From contig JAEWXC010000026.1 of the NCBI GenBank assembly GCA_023396115.1, forward strand, positions 29,616 through 93,615: a DNA stretch of 64,000 nt, in the 5' to 3' direction. Below, piece by piece: positions 16,362 to 25,119 of this stretch. The DNA is from Actinomycetes bacterium. Its GTDB lineage: Bacteria > Actinomycetota > Actinomycetes > Propionibacteriales > Nocardioidaceae. Below the pieces are notes generated by a model. The model made no database searches. It had not been told where the DNA came from and worked only from the letters and a program-made list of their open reading frames with translations. Numbering within the stretch: position 1 is the first letter of the stretch; each line of letters starts with the position of its first letter. The position numbers and the translations under genes are program-made.

Positions 16362-17340
16362 CCGAGGAGTCTCCCATGCCGATCCGCTGCCGCACCCGCG
16401 CCACGAGCTCGCGTCGCGCACGCGTCGTCGACGCCTGCGGGAAGACCTCGTCGAAGGCCGCGTTCACCGCCGCACCGATCAGCACCGCGATGGCCAGCAG
16501 GTACAGCCAGAACAACACCGCGATCGGGGCGGCCAACGGCCCGTAGATGGAGCGGGAGTCGGCGGCCGTGGCGGTCAGCACCCAGCGCAACGCCCACGAC
16601 CCCAGCACCCACGCCGCCAGGGAGAAGACCGCCCCCGGCAGGTTGAAGCTCCAGTTGGTCCGCACCGGCACCGACACGTGGTACAGCGTGGCCAGGAAGC
16701 AGATGCACACGACGATGATCAACGGCCAGTAGAAGTGCATCACCGTCTCGAACCGGTTGGGCAGCCACTGGCGCACCAGACTCGGCCCGGCCACCACCAG
16801 CGGCAGCGCCACCGCACCGCACAGCAGCGCGAACAGGTACAGCACGAAGGACAGCGCCCGGGTCGCGACGATCCCGCGGTGCCCGCCCAGCCCGTGCATG
16901 ATCTTGATGGTGTCGACGAAGACGTTGAGCGCCCGCGACCCCGACCACAGCGCCAGCACGAAGCCGACCGAGATCACGTCGTAGCGCCCGCCCTGGAGCA
17001 CCTCGTGGATCGTCGGCGCGATGATCTTGTCCACCGCGCCGTCGGTCAGCGCTCGCGACGCCAACCGCACCACGGCCTCCTCGATCTCCACGATCGTGGT
17101 GGCCGGCAGCTTCTCGGCGACGTACCCGATCGCCCCCGCCGAGGCGAACACCAGCGGCGGCACCGAGATCACCGCGAAGAACGCCGCCTCGGCCGCCAGC
17201 CCGGTCACCCGGTACCGCAGGCACGAGTTCACCGTCGTCACCACCAGGCGCCACCACAGCCCCCACGGACCGCGCAGCCGTGCCCAGCACCACGCCAGCA
17301 CCCGGCGCACCGGCGCGAGGTCGACGGTGGGCTGCGGCAT
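16342..17340 (-). CDS. YihY/virulence factor BrkB family membrane protein
   Basis: The 332-residue protein has about six transmembrane helices. It shows the family pattern AAFFAVISVPPLVFA near the first helix, a central LPNRFETVMHFYWPLII, and the late SIYGPLAAPIAVLFWLYLLA segment before a cytoplasmic tail. It was once called ribonuclease BN, an assignment now rejected for the family; the actual role is unknown. ATG 17340 is favoured, and GTG 17346 adds only two residues. Confidence 0.85.
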   Translation of the reverse strand: MPQPTVDLAPVRRVLAWCWARLRGPWGLWWRLVVTTVNSCLRYRVTGLAAEAAFFAVISVPPLVFASAGAIGYVAEKLPATTIVEIEEAVVRLASRALTDGAVDKIIAPTIHEVLQGGRYDVISVGFVLALWSGSRALNVFVDTIKIMHGLGGHRGIVATRALSFVLYLFALLCGAVALPLVVAGPSLVRQWLPNRFETVMHFYWPLIIVVCICFLATLYHVSVPVRTNWSFNLPGAVFSLAAWVLGSWALRWVLTATAADSRSIYGPLAAPIAVLFWLYLLAIAVLIGAAVNAAFDEVFPQASTTRARRELVARVRQRIGMGDSSGAPQNS

Positions 17341-17401
17341 GGGCACCAACCTAGCGACGCCCGGGCCGGGCACCGCGTGGCCGCGCCGGGCGCCCTAGCC
17401 T

Positions 17402-18091
17402 GTGCCGGTGACCACCAGCACACCCACCGACGGACCCCGCGTCGTCAGCGTCAACGTCGGCCGGGCCGCACCGCACCCGACCTCTCCGCGACGCTCCACC
17501 GGGATCGACAAGCAGCCCGTCGACCAGGTGGACGTGCACGACCCCGGACCGCGCGAGTCCGGTGGCGGCAGCGGCGTGGCCGGCGACTTCATCGGCGACG
17601 GACGCCACCACGGCGGCAGCGACCAGGCGGTCTACCTGTTCGCCGCCGAGGAACTGGCCCACTGGGAGCGCGAACTCGGGCGGGACCTGGCACCGGGGAG
17701 CTTCGGGGAGAACGTCACCACCGCCGGCCTCGACGTCGACGCCCTGCCCCTGGGCACCCGGCTGCGGATCGGCGGGGCGGTGCTGCTGACCTGCGGCCCC
17801 CGGATCCCGTGCGGCACCTTCGCCGGGCACCTGGCCGAGACCGGCTGGACGCGACGCTTCGCCGAGCACGGCCGCAGCGGGGTCTACTGCGCGGTCCTGG
17901 AGCCGGGGACGATCCGGCCCGGAGACCCGGTGCACCTGGAGCACTCCCCCGACCACGGTGTCGACACCACCTCCGCCTTCCGGGCGCAGATGGGTGACCT
18001 GGCGGCCGCGGACCGGGTCCTGGCCTCCGGCGCCCTGTCCGCCCACCGGCACGCCGAGCTGGCCGCGAAGGTCGCCGCCCGGCGCCGGTGA
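17402..18091 (+). CDS. MOSC domain protein (YiiM-like)
   Basis: The 229-residue protein has the MOSC core GDGRHHGGSDQAVYLFAAEEL, PGSFGENVTT and LLTCGPRIPCGTFAGH, where the cysteine corresponds to the conserved MOSC cysteine. MOSC proteins bind or transfer sulfur for molybdenum cofactor enzymes or detoxify N-hydroxylated compounds. YiiM homologues act alone. GTG 17402 and GTG 17408 are both possible starts. Confidence 0.85.
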   Translation: MPVTTSTPTDGPRVVSVNVGRAAPHPTSPRRSTGIDKQPVDQVDVHDPGPRESGGGSGVAGDFIGDGRHHGGSDQAVYLFAAEELAHWERELGRDLAPGSFGENVTTAGLDVDALPLGTRLRIGGAVLLTCGPRIPCGTFAGHLAETGWTRRFAEHGRSGVYCAVLEPGTIRPGDPVHLEHSPDHGVDTTSAFRAQMGDLAAADRVLASGALSAHRHAELAAKVAARRR

Positions 18092-18156
18092 CCACGCGCT
18101 GGGACACCTCCGGGGCACCGGCACCGTCGCGGCCGGGCACCCCCTACCGTGACGCC

Positions 18157-19818
18157 ATGAGCCCCAGCACCCGCCGCACCGAGCTCCGCACCAGCACCAA
18201 CCAGGCCCCGCTCCTGGCCGGCCACAACGTGGTCACCTCCGACGCCGCGCTGAGCGACGCCGTGCTGCGACACGGCTCGCCGCAGGTGCTGGACTCGCTG
18301 GTGGACCTGGGGGCCGAGGCCGGCACCGAGGAGGCCCGGCACCACGCGATGACCGCGAACGCCGAGCACCCGCGGCTGGTCAACTACGACCGGTGGGGCC
18401 ACCGGGTCGACGACGTCGAGTTCCACCCGTCCTGGCACTGGCTGATGGACCGGGCCGTGGGGCACGGGCTGCAGGGTGCGCCGTGGCAGGCGCAGGCCGA
18501 CGGCGACGAGCACGCGCACCTGCGCCGCGCGGCCGGCTTCCTGGCCTGGTCGCAGACCGACCCCGGCCACGGGTGCCCCATCTCGATGACCTACGCCGCG
18601 GTCCCCGCGCTGCGCACCGATCCGGCCCTGGCCGAGCAGTGGGTGCCCGGGTTGGCGGCGCGCAGCTACGAGCCGGGGCTGCGGGACCCGGCCACCAAGA
18701 CCGGGGTGCTGGCCGGGATGGGGATGACCGAGAAGCAGGGCGGCTCCGACGTGCGCAGCAACGTCACCCGGGCCACCGGCACCGGCGAGGACGGCTGGTA
18801 CCGCCTGGAGGGGCACAAGTGGTTCACCTCGGCGCCCCAGAACGACCTGTTCCTGGTGCTCGGCCAGGCCGACGACGGGCTGACCTGTTTCGTGGTGCCG
18901 CGAGTCCTGCCCGGCGGTGAGCGGAACCCGCTCGACGTGGTCCGGCTCAAGGACAAGCTGGGCAACCGCTCCAACGCCTCCTCCGAGCTGGAGTTCGACG
19001 GCACCCTGGGGCAACGGCTCGGCGAGGAGGGCCGCGGTGTGCGGACCATCATCGAGATGGTGGCCGCCACCCGGTTGGACTGCGTGATCGGTTCCTCGGC
19101 CCTGATGCGCAAGGCCCTCTCCGAGGCGTCCTGGCACGTCGCGCACCGGTCCGCGTTCGGCGGCCTGCTGGCCGACAAGCCCCTGATGCGCAACGTCATC
19201 GCCGACCTGGCGGTGGAGTCGGAGGCCGCCACCGCGCTGGCCATGCGGCTGGCCACGGCGGTGGACCGTGCCGACGACCCGCACGAGGCGGCGCTGCGCC
19301 GGATCGCGCTGCCGCTGGCCAAGTTCTGGGTCTGCAAGCGCACCCCGATGATGGTCGCCGAGGCGTTGGAGTGCCTGGGCGGCAACGGGTACGTCGAGGA
19401 GTCCGGGCTGCCGCTGCTGTTCCGCGAGTCGCCGCTGAACTCGGTCTGGGAGGGCTCGGGCAACGTCAACGCGCTCGACGTGCTGCGGGCGCTGGGGCGT
19501 GAGCCCGAGGTGCTCAACGCCTGGCTCACCGAGGTCGGTGCGGCCCGAGGCGAGGACCCGCGACTGGACCGGGCGATCGAGGGGGTCCTGGAACTGCTGG
19601 CCGACACCGCCAGCCTGGAGGTCTCCGCGCGGCGACTGGCCGGCCAGATGGCCGCCTGCCTGCAGGGGGCGCTGCTGGTGCGGTTCGCTCCCCCGGCGGT
19701 GGCCGACGCGTTCTGCGCAACCCGGCTCGGGGGCGACTACAACGGCACCCTGGGCACCCTGCCGCTCGGCGTCGACCTGGAGGCGATCGTGCGGCGCACC
19801 ACCCCGGTGGTGGCGTGA
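18157..19818 (+). CDS. Acyl-CoA dehydrogenase family protein, AidB-like
   Basis: The 553-residue length and the motifs GMGMTEKQGGSDVRSN, YRLEGHKWFTSAPQ, GGNGYVEESGLPLLFRE and WEGSGNVNALDVLRAL match E. coli AidB and its actinobacterial relatives. They are FAD flavoproteins with a DNA-binding C-terminal region in AidB, linked to the alkylation response. True substrate activity is unknown. The stop overlaps the methyltransferase start in TGATG, so translation is coupled. No Ada box or LexA box is visible upstream. Confidence 0.88.
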   Translation: MSPSTRRTELRTSTNQAPLLAGHNVVTSDAALSDAVLRHGSPQVLDSLVDLGAEAGTEEARHHAMTANAEHPRLVNYDRWGHRVDDVEFHPSWHWLMDRAVGHGLQGAPWQAQADGDEHAHLRRAAGFLAWSQTDPGHGCPISMTYAAVPALRTDPALAEQWVPGLAARSYEPGLRDPATKTGVLAGMGMTEKQGGSDVRSNVTRATGTGEDGWYRLEGHKWFTSAPQNDLFLVLGQADDGLTCFVVPRVLPGGERNPLDVVRLKDKLGNRSNASSELEFDGTLGQRLGEEGRGVRTIIEMVAATRLDCVIGSSALMRKALSEASWHVAHRSAFGGLLADKPLMRNVIADLAVESEAATALAMRLATAVDRADDPHEAALRRIALPLAKFWVCKRTPMMVAEALECLGGNGYVEESGLPLLFRESPLNSVWEGSGNVNALDVLRALGREPEVLNAWLTEVGAARGEDPRLDRAIEGVLELLADTASLEVSARRLAGQMAACLQGALLVRFAPPAVADAFCATRLGGDYNGTLGTLPLGVDLEAIVRRTTPVVA

Positions 19819-20561
19819 TGGCTCCGCACGAGTGGGACGCCCCGGCCTACGACGCCCTGCCGCTGCCGCACGTCGCGTGGGGCCGGCGGGTCATCGAGCG
19901 GCTCGCCCCGCCCCCGGGAGCCAGGGTCCTGGACGCGGGCTGCGGGACGGGGCGTGATGCCGCGGAACTCCTGGGGCGCCGCGACGACGTGAGCCTGCTC
20001 GGGGTGGATGCCTCACGTCGCATGGTGGAGCAGGCCCGGGAGCGTCTGGCACCGTTCGGGGAACGGGCTGCCGTGGCGGTCGGTGACCTGACCGAGCCAC
20101 TGCCCGTCGACGGGACCGTGGACGCCGTGATGAGCGTGGCGGCATTCCACTGGATCACCGACCACGACCTGCTCTTCTCCCGGCTGGCTGCTGTGATGCG
20201 TCCCGGTGCCCGCCTGGTCACCGACTGTGGGGGTCAGGGGCAGCTCGCGGTGATGACCGCCGCCCTGGTGGAGGTGACCGGCAGCGGCAAGTTCGGCACA
20301 TCGTTCAAGGGCGTCGACGAGACGCGGCGGTCGCTGGAGGGCGCCGGGTTCGAGGTCGTCGACGTGCGGCTGCGACCCGACCCGCTGCGTCTGGAGGACC
20401 CGGTCCTGATGGACCGGTACCTGGCCACGGTCAACCTCAGCTCCTACCTCGCCGACCTGCCCGGGGCCGAACATGCCGCGTTCGTCACCTCGGTGCGCGA
20501 GGCGATGCACGAGCCGGTGATCGACTACGTGCGACTGGAGATCGACGCCGTCCGCCGGTGA
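19818..20561 (+). CDS. Class I SAM-dependent methyltransferase
   Basis: The 247-residue protein has motif I VLDAGCGTGRDA near residues 39-50, the acidic strand end LLGVDAS, motif II DAVMSVAAFHWITD and PGARLVTDCGG. It resembles trans-aconitate and small-molecule methyltransferases. The ATG shares one base with the AidB-like stop codon (TGATG). The substrate is unknown. Confidence 0.85.
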   Translation: MAPHEWDAPAYDALPLPHVAWGRRVIERLAPPPGARVLDAGCGTGRDAAELLGRRDDVSLLGVDASRRMVEQARERLAPFGERAAVAVGDLTEPLPVDGTVDAVMSVAAFHWITDHDLLFSRLAAVMRPGARLVTDCGGQGQLAVMTAALVEVTGSGKFGTSFKGVDETRRSLEGAGFEVVDVRLRPDPLRLEDPVLMDRYLATVNLSSYLADLPGAEHAAFVTSVREAMHEPVIDYVRLEIDAVRR

Positions 20562-20562
20562 C

Positions 20563-20602
20563 GCCGACGGCCCCGCCACCAGCAGGTGGCGGGGCCGTCG
20601 GC
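20563..20602. terminator. Bidirectional terminator between the methyltransferase gene and glyA
   Basis: A perfect 18-base-pair stem starting GCCGACGGCCCC closes an AGCA tetraloop. It lies between convergent genes ending at 20561 and 20621 and can serve both. Confidence 0.9.
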
Positions 20603-20620
20603 CGGCTCAGGAGCGGTCGA

Positions 20621-22060
20621 TCAGGACAGCTCGAGGCCCGGGTAGAGCGGGTGCTTGTCGAGCATCTCGGCCGAGGCGGCCTTGACGCGGTCCGCGACAC
20701 CGTCGGCCAGCGTGTAGGAGGCCTTCGACGGGGCGCCCGCCTTGGTGGTGCCCGGCGTGGTGTTGGAGAGCACCTCGACGATCTGGGCAGCCACGTTGTC
20801 GAACTCCTCGGCGCCGAAGCCGCGGGTGGTCAGCGCCGGGGTGCCCAGGCGGATGCCGGAGGTGTACCAGGCACCGTTCGGGTCCGAGGGAACCGAGTTG
20901 CGGTTGGTGACCACGCCGGCGTCGAGCAGGGCCGACTCGGCCTGGCGACCGGTGAGGCCGAAGGAGGTGACGTCGAGCAGCACCAGGTGGTTGTCGGTGC
21001 CGCCGGTGACCAGGTTGGCGCCGCGCTTGAGGAAGCCCTCGGCCAGGGTCTGGGCGTTGTCGGCCACCTGCTGGGCGTAGGTCTGGAAGGACTCGGTGCG
21101 CGCCTCGGCGAACGCGACGGCCTTGGCGGCCATCACGTGCGAGAGCGGACCGCCCAGGACCATCGGGCACCCGCGGTCGACGCTGGGGGCGTACTCCTCG
21201 GTGGCCAGGATGAAGCCGCCGCGGGGGCCGCGCAGGGACTTGTGCGAGGTGGAGGTGACCACGTGGGCGTAGGGAACCGGGTTCTCCTCGCCGGTGAACA
21301 CCTTGCCGGCGACCAGACCGGCGAAGTGCGCCATGTCGACCATCAGGGTGGCGCCGACCTCGTCGGCGATCTCGCGCATCTTGGCGAAGTTCACCCGGCG
21401 CGGGTAGGCGGAGTAGCCGGCGACCAGGATCAGCGGCTTGAACTCGCGGGCCTTCGCACGCAGCGCGTCGTAGTCGAGCAGGCCGGTCTCGGGGTCGGTG
21501 CCGTACTGGTTCTGGTGGAACATCTTGCCGGAGATGTTCGGGCGGAAGCCGTGGGTGAGGTGGCCACCGGCGTCCAGGCTCATGCCGAGCAGGCGCTGGT
21601 TGCCGAGCTCGGCGCGCAGCTTCTCCCAGTCGGCCTCGGTGAGCTCGTTCATGTTCTTGACGCCGGCGTCGCTGAGCCAGGGGCCCTCGACCCGGTGGGC
21701 CAGGATCGCCCAGTACGCGGTGAGGTTGGCGTCGATGCCCGAGTGCGGCTGCACGTAGGCGTACTCGGCACCGAACAGCTCCTTGGCGTGCTCAGCGGCC
21801 AGCGACTCGACGGTGTCGACGTTCTGGCACCCGGCGTAGAAGCGGTGGCCGACGGTGCCCTCGGCGTACTTGTCGGAGAACCAGGTGCCCATCGTCATGA
21901 GCGTGGCGGGCGAGGCGTAGTTCTCCGAGGCGATCAGCTTCAGCGAGGCCCGCTGGTCGGCCAGCTCGGCGCGCGTCGCCTCGGCGATGCGGGGTTCGAC
22001 CGAGGCGATGACCTCGAGGGCTTGCGAGTACGCGCTGGAGACCAGGTTGGCATCAGTCAT
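20621..22060 (-). CDS. glyA: Serine hydroxymethyltransferase
   Basis: GlyA interconverts serine and glycine with transfer of a one-carbon unit to tetrahydrofolate. The 479-residue product has LIASENYASPATL at the N-terminus, YVQPHSGIDAN, VDMAHFAGLVAG, and the PLP lysine in VVTSTSHKSLRGPRGG. It is longer than E. coli GlyA (417) because of an insertion after residue 115 (about LTAYWAIL to HGFRPN), a form known from several actinobacteria. ATG 22060 and GTG 22066 are alternative starts. It is divergent from the sulfur assimilation operon; serine feeds cysteine synthesis. Confidence 0.96.
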   Translation of the reverse strand: MTDANLVSSAYSQALEVIASVEPRIAEATRAELADQRASLKLIASENYASPATLMTMGTWFSDKYAEGTVGHRFYAGCQNVDTVESLAAEHAKELFGAEYAYVQPHSGIDANLTAYWAILAHRVEGPWLSDAGVKNMNELTEADWEKLRAELGNQRLLGMSLDAGGHLTHGFRPNISGKMFHQNQYGTDPETGLLDYDALRAKAREFKPLILVAGYSAYPRRVNFAKMREIADEVGATLMVDMAHFAGLVAGKVFTGEENPVPYAHVVTSTSHKSLRGPRGGFILATEEYAPSVDRGCPMVLGGPLSHVMAAKAVAFAEARTESFQTYAQQVADNAQTLAEGFLKRGANLVTGGTDNHLVLLDVTSFGLTGRQAESALLDAGVVTNRNSVPSDPNGAWYTSGIRLGTPALTTRGFGAEEFDNVAAQIVEVLSNTTPGTTKAGAPSKASYTLADGVADRVKAASAEMLDKHPLYPGLELS

Positions 22061-22170
22061 GGGCACCAGCGTAGTGACCTCCGAGGGGCCGGAATGCCAC
22101 GGAGCGCCTGTTTGTGACGCCGCTCACCCGCTGCCCCCGGGTTGCGCTCAGCCACCAGCCCGTACTGCCC

Positions 22171-22212
22171 AGTATTTGAGATACGAATCCACATCATGAG
22201 ATTTCGAGTTGT
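22171..22212. promoter_or_regulatory. AT-rich divergent promoter/operator region, glyA-sir
   Basis: This 42-base stretch is strikingly AT-rich for this genome. It contains GTAT-N5-ATAC and two TGAGAT repeats (in TTTGAGATACGAA and ATGAGATTTCGAG) 19 bases apart. It lies between divergent glyA and the leader ORF of the sulfur operon, so it probably carries promoters and a regulator site. I cannot name the regulator. Confidence 0.45.
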
Positions 22213-22245
22213 GCCAGCCCCGTCCGGGGAGTGAGACTCCCGTCC

Positions 22246-22335
22246 ATGATCAGTGCTGCAACACACGCCTACCTCGTGGTTCGTCGCCACGTGGACTTCG
22301 GGCGTACCCGCAGCATGATGTGTTGGCCCTGCTGA
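22246..22335 (+). CDS. Cysteine-containing leader peptide ORF of the sulfur operon
   Basis: A 29-codon ORF begins at ATG 22246 and ends TGT-TGG-CCC-TGC-TGA, so the peptide terminates in M-M-C-W-P-C. The middle reads VVRRHVDFGRTRS. From memory, an R-R-H-V-D-x-x-R core with terminal cysteines resembles short putative leader peptides annotated upstream of sulfur genes in Streptomyces. In mycobacteria, Cys-rich leader ORFs attenuate sulfur operons according to Cys-tRNA supply. The stop is followed three bases later by a hairpin. I infer that cysteine shortage stalls ribosomes here and alters downstream RNA folding. Confidence 0.7.
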   Translation: MISAATHAYLVVRRHVDFGRTRSMMCWPC

Positions 22336-22337
22336 CT

Positions 22338-22428
22338 CCGCCGCTCCGCCGAGTGGCGGCGCCCCTGACACCCACCGTCCCGGGCGCCGGTCGCAGGTCC
22401 ACACCGACGTTTCAATGTCGCAACGTCG
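22338..22428 (+). promoter_or_regulatory. Attenuator-like alternative RNA hairpins upstream of sir
   Basis: Hairpin A (22338-22359) pairs CCGCCGCT with AGTGGCGG around a six-base loop. Hairpin B pairs CGGCGCCC (22357-22364) with GGGCGCCG (22382-22389). They share bases 22357-22359 and cannot form together. A third hairpin pairs CGACGTT (22405-22411) with AACGTCG (22422-22428). Its 5' arm can also use GTCG at 22417-22420. This layout directly after a Cys-codon leader ORF is what an attenuator would look like. Confidence 0.5.
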
Positions 22429-22471
22429 CTGGCCTCGATTCGTGCGTCAACCCTGCGCCGAAGGAACCCCG

Positions 22472-24175
22472 ATGAGCGACTCCCCCGCCCCCCGCACGCC
22501 CCGCCCGCGTCCCAAGCGCGGCGAGGGCCAGTGGGCCCTGGGCTACACCGAGCCCCTCAACAAGAACGAGCAGACCAAGAAGGACGACAACCCGCTCAAC
22601 GTCGAGGCCCGGATCCGGAACATCTACTCGCGACGCGGCTTCGACTCCATCGACCCCGCCGACCTGCGCGGCCGGTTCCGCTGGCTGGGGCTCTACACCC
22701 AGCGCGCCGAGGGCTTCGACGGCGGCAAGACCGCCACCCTGTCGGAGGAGGAGCTCGACGCCCGCTACTTCATGATGCGGGTGCGCAGCGACGGCGTCCT
22801 GCTCGACACGAACGCCCTGCGCGCCCTGGGCGACGTCTCGGTGCGCTACGCGCGCAACACCGCCGACGTCACCGACCGCTGCAACATCCAGTACCACTGG
22901 ATCGAGGTCACCGACGTCCCGGCGATCTGGGACCGCCTGGCCGAGGCCGGCCTGACCACCATGGAGGCCTGCGGCGACTCCCCGCGACCGTTCCTGGGTT
23001 CGCCGGTGGCCGGCGTCGCCAAGGACGAGATCATCGACGGGTCCAGCGCGCTCACCGAGATCAAGCGCCGGGTGCTGGGCAACCCCGAGTACTCGAACCT
23101 GCCGCGCAAGTTCAAGACCGCCCTGACCGGTCACCCCAGCCACGACGTGGCCCCCGAGGCCAACGACGTCTCCTTCGTCGGCACCGTCCACCCTGAGCAC
23201 GGTCCCGGGTTCGACCTGTGGGTCGGCGGCGGGCTCTCCACGAACCCGCACCTGGCCGCCAAGCTCGGCGTCTGGATCCCGCTGGAGGAGGTCCCCGACG
23301 CCTGGGAGGCCGTCTGCGGCATCTTCCGCGACTACGGCTACCGCCGCCTGCGCAGCCGTGCCCGCCTGAAGTTCCTGGTCGCCGACTGGGGCACTGAGAA
23401 GTTCCGCGAGGTGCTCGAGACCGAGTACCTCGAGCGCACCCTGGTCGACTGCCCCTCGCCCGAGGCCCCGGTCTCCCAGGGCGACCACATCGGCGTGCAC
23501 GAGCAGAAGGACGGCAACTTCTACGTCGGCGTCGCCCCCGTGGTGGGTCGCATCGACGGGAAGACCCTGCTGGCCCTGGCCGACGTGGTGGAGAAGCACG
23601 GTGCCGCCGGCGCCCGGCTCACCGCCTACCAGAAGCTGGTCGTCCTCGGCGTCGCCCCCGAGCGCACCGAGCAGGTCGTCGCCGACCTGGCCGCGATCGG
23701 GCTGCAGGCCAACCCCAGCAACTGGCGGCGCGCCACGATGGCGTGCACCGGCATCGAGTACTGCAAGCTCGCGATCGTCGACACCAAGGAGCGTGCCCGC
23801 GCCCTGGTCGCCGAGCTCGAGCAGCGCTTCCCCGAGCTGGACACCCCGATCAGCATCAACGTCAACGGCTGCCCCAACTCCTGCGCCCGCACCCAGGTCG
23901 CCGACATCGGCCTCAAGGGTCAGCTGGTGATGGACGAGAACGGCCAGCAGGTGGAGGGCTTCCAGGTGCACCTCGGTGGCGCCCTGGGCCTGCACGCCAC
24001 GTTCGGCCGCAAGCTCCGCGCGCACAAGGTGACCAGCGCCGGGCTGGACGACTACGTCACCAACGTGGTCCACGCCTACCTGGCCGACCGCACCGAGGGT
24101 GAGTCCTTCGCGCTGTGGGCGGCCCGCGCCGACGACGACCTGCTGCGCGGCGAGAAGGCGCTGGAGGTGGTCTGA
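22472..24175 (+). CDS. sir: Assimilatory sulfite reductase, siroheme- and [4Fe-4S]-dependent (SirA type)
   Basis: The enzyme reduces sulfite to sulfide with electrons from ferredoxin. The 567-residue protein has two nitrite/sulfite reductase repeats. The cluster/siroheme ligands are in ACTGIEYCKLA (CX5C) and NGCPNSCAR (CX3C) in the C-terminal half. Length matches mycobacterial SirA/NirA (about 560). Its operon neighbours (APS reductase, CbiX chelatase) favour sulfite over nitrite. ATG 22472 after AAGGA is preferred to an in-frame ATG at 22415 inside the leader hairpin. Confidence 0.95.
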   Translation: MSDSPAPRTPRPRPKRGEGQWALGYTEPLNKNEQTKKDDNPLNVEARIRNIYSRRGFDSIDPADLRGRFRWLGLYTQRAEGFDGGKTATLSEEELDARYFMMRVRSDGVLLDTNALRALGDVSVRYARNTADVTDRCNIQYHWIEVTDVPAIWDRLAEAGLTTMEACGDSPRPFLGSPVAGVAKDEIIDGSSALTEIKRRVLGNPEYSNLPRKFKTALTGHPSHDVAPEANDVSFVGTVHPEHGPGFDLWVGGGLSTNPHLAAKLGVWIPLEEVPDAWEAVCGIFRDYGYRRLRSRARLKFLVADWGTEKFREVLETEYLERTLVDCPSPEAPVSQGDHIGVHEQKDGNFYVGVAPVVGRIDGKTLLALADVVEKHGAAGARLTAYQKLVVLGVAPERTEQVVADLAAIGLQANPSNWRRATMACTGIEYCKLAIVDTKERARALVAELEQRFPELDTPISINVNGCPNSCARTQVADIGLKGQLVMDENGQQVEGFQVHLGGALGLHATFGRKLRAHKVTSAGLDDYVTNVVHAYLADRTEGESFALWAARADDDLLRGEKALEVV

Positions 24176-24178
24176 GCC

Positions 24179-24376
24179 ATGTCCGCACGCGCCACGGCCC
24201 AGCACTGCCCCTACTGCGGGGACGTGGACCTGCGCCCGTTCGAGCAGACCGGTCCCGACGGGGAGATCACCTCGCCGCACGGCACCTGGGAGTGCCGGTC
24301 GTGCCTGCGTGCGTTCCGCCTGTCGATGATCGGCATGGTCCGTCCCCTGTCCGCCCGTGAAGGAGGTCCCGCATGA
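24179..24376 (+). CDS. Small zinc-ribbon protein of the sulfur operon
   Basis: The 65-residue protein has two zinc-ligand pairs: CPYCGDVDLRPFEQTG near residues 10-25 and WECRSCLRAF near 37-46. Small CXXC/CXXC proteins recur between sulfite reductase and cysH in actinobacteria; a role in cluster or electron handling is possible but unproven. It starts three bases after sir and overlaps the cysH ATG by four bases (ATGA). Confidence 0.8.
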   Translation: MSARATAQHCPYCGDVDLRPFEQTGPDGEITSPHGTWECRSCLRAFRLSMIGMVRPLSAREGGPA

Positions 24377-25119
24377 CCGCCGCCACCACCCGGGCCGCCC
24401 GCGAGTTCCGGGGCACCCACACCGAGGGCCGCACCTCCGAGGAGCTGCGCGAGCTGGTCAGCCACGTCGGCGCCGAGCTCGAGCTCGCCCCGGCCGAGCA
24501 CATCGTCGAGTGGGCCGTGGCCACGTTCGGTGAGCGCTTCTGCGTCACCTCCTCGATGGGGGACGCGGTCCTGGCCCACCTGGCCGCCAAGGTCGCCCCC
24601 GGGGTGGACGTGGTCTTCCTCGACACCGGCTACCACTTCGTCGAGACCATCGGCACCGCCGACGCGGTCGGTGCGGTGCTCGACGTCAACCTGGTCACGA
24701 TCCGCCCCGAGCTGAGCGTCGCCGAGCAGGACGAGCAGTACGGCAAGCACCTCTACAAGACCGACCCGGACCTGTGCTGCAAGCTCCGCAAGGTGCAGCC
24801 GCTGGCCGACTCCCTGGCCGGCTACGACGCCTGGGCCACTGGCCTGCGCCGGGCCGAGACCCACAACCGGGTGATCGCGCCGGTGGTCGGCTGGGACGCC
24901 CGCAAGGGCAAGGTGAAGGTCTCCCCGCTCGCCCGCTGGAGCGACGAGCAGGTGGAGCGCTACATCGCCGAGAACGGCGTCCTGGTCAACCCGCTCGTCC
25001 ACGACGGGTACCCCTCGATCGGCTGCTGGCCGTGCACCCGACGGGTCGCCCCCGGTGACGACCCGCGCTCGGGTCGCTGGGCCGGGATGAACAAGACCGA
25101 GTGCGGGATCCACACGTGA
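24373..25119 (+). CDS. cysH: Adenylyl-sulfate (APS) reductase, [4Fe-4S] type
   Basis: CysH reduces activated sulfate to sulfite with thioredoxin. The 248-residue protein has the PP-loop-like SSMGDAV, the iron-sulfur ligands Cys135-Cys136 (DPDLCCKLRK) and Cys218/Cys221 (GCWPC), and the catalytic Cys244 in the C-terminal ECGIHT. The CC...CXXC signature marks APS rather than PAPS specificity. An AGGAGG Shine-Dalgarno precedes the ATG, and both ends overlap neighbouring reading frames. Confidence 0.95.
   Translation: MTAATTRAAREFRGTHTEGRTSEELRELVSHVGAELELAPAEHIVEWAVATFGERFCVTSSMGDAVLAHLAAKVAPGVDVVFLDTGYHFVETIGTADAVGAVLDVNLVTIRPELSVAEQDEQYGKHLYKTDPDLCCKLRKVQPLADSLAGYDAWATGLRRAETHNRVIAPVVGWDARKGKVKVSPLARWSDEQVERYIAENGVLVNPLVHDGYPSIGCWPCTRRVAPGDDPRSGRWAGMNKTECGIHT

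Noticed and set aside
22061..22170. A glycine riboswitch in front of glyA
   Set aside because: The short leader shows no tandem glycine aptamer core or matching stems that I can recognise.
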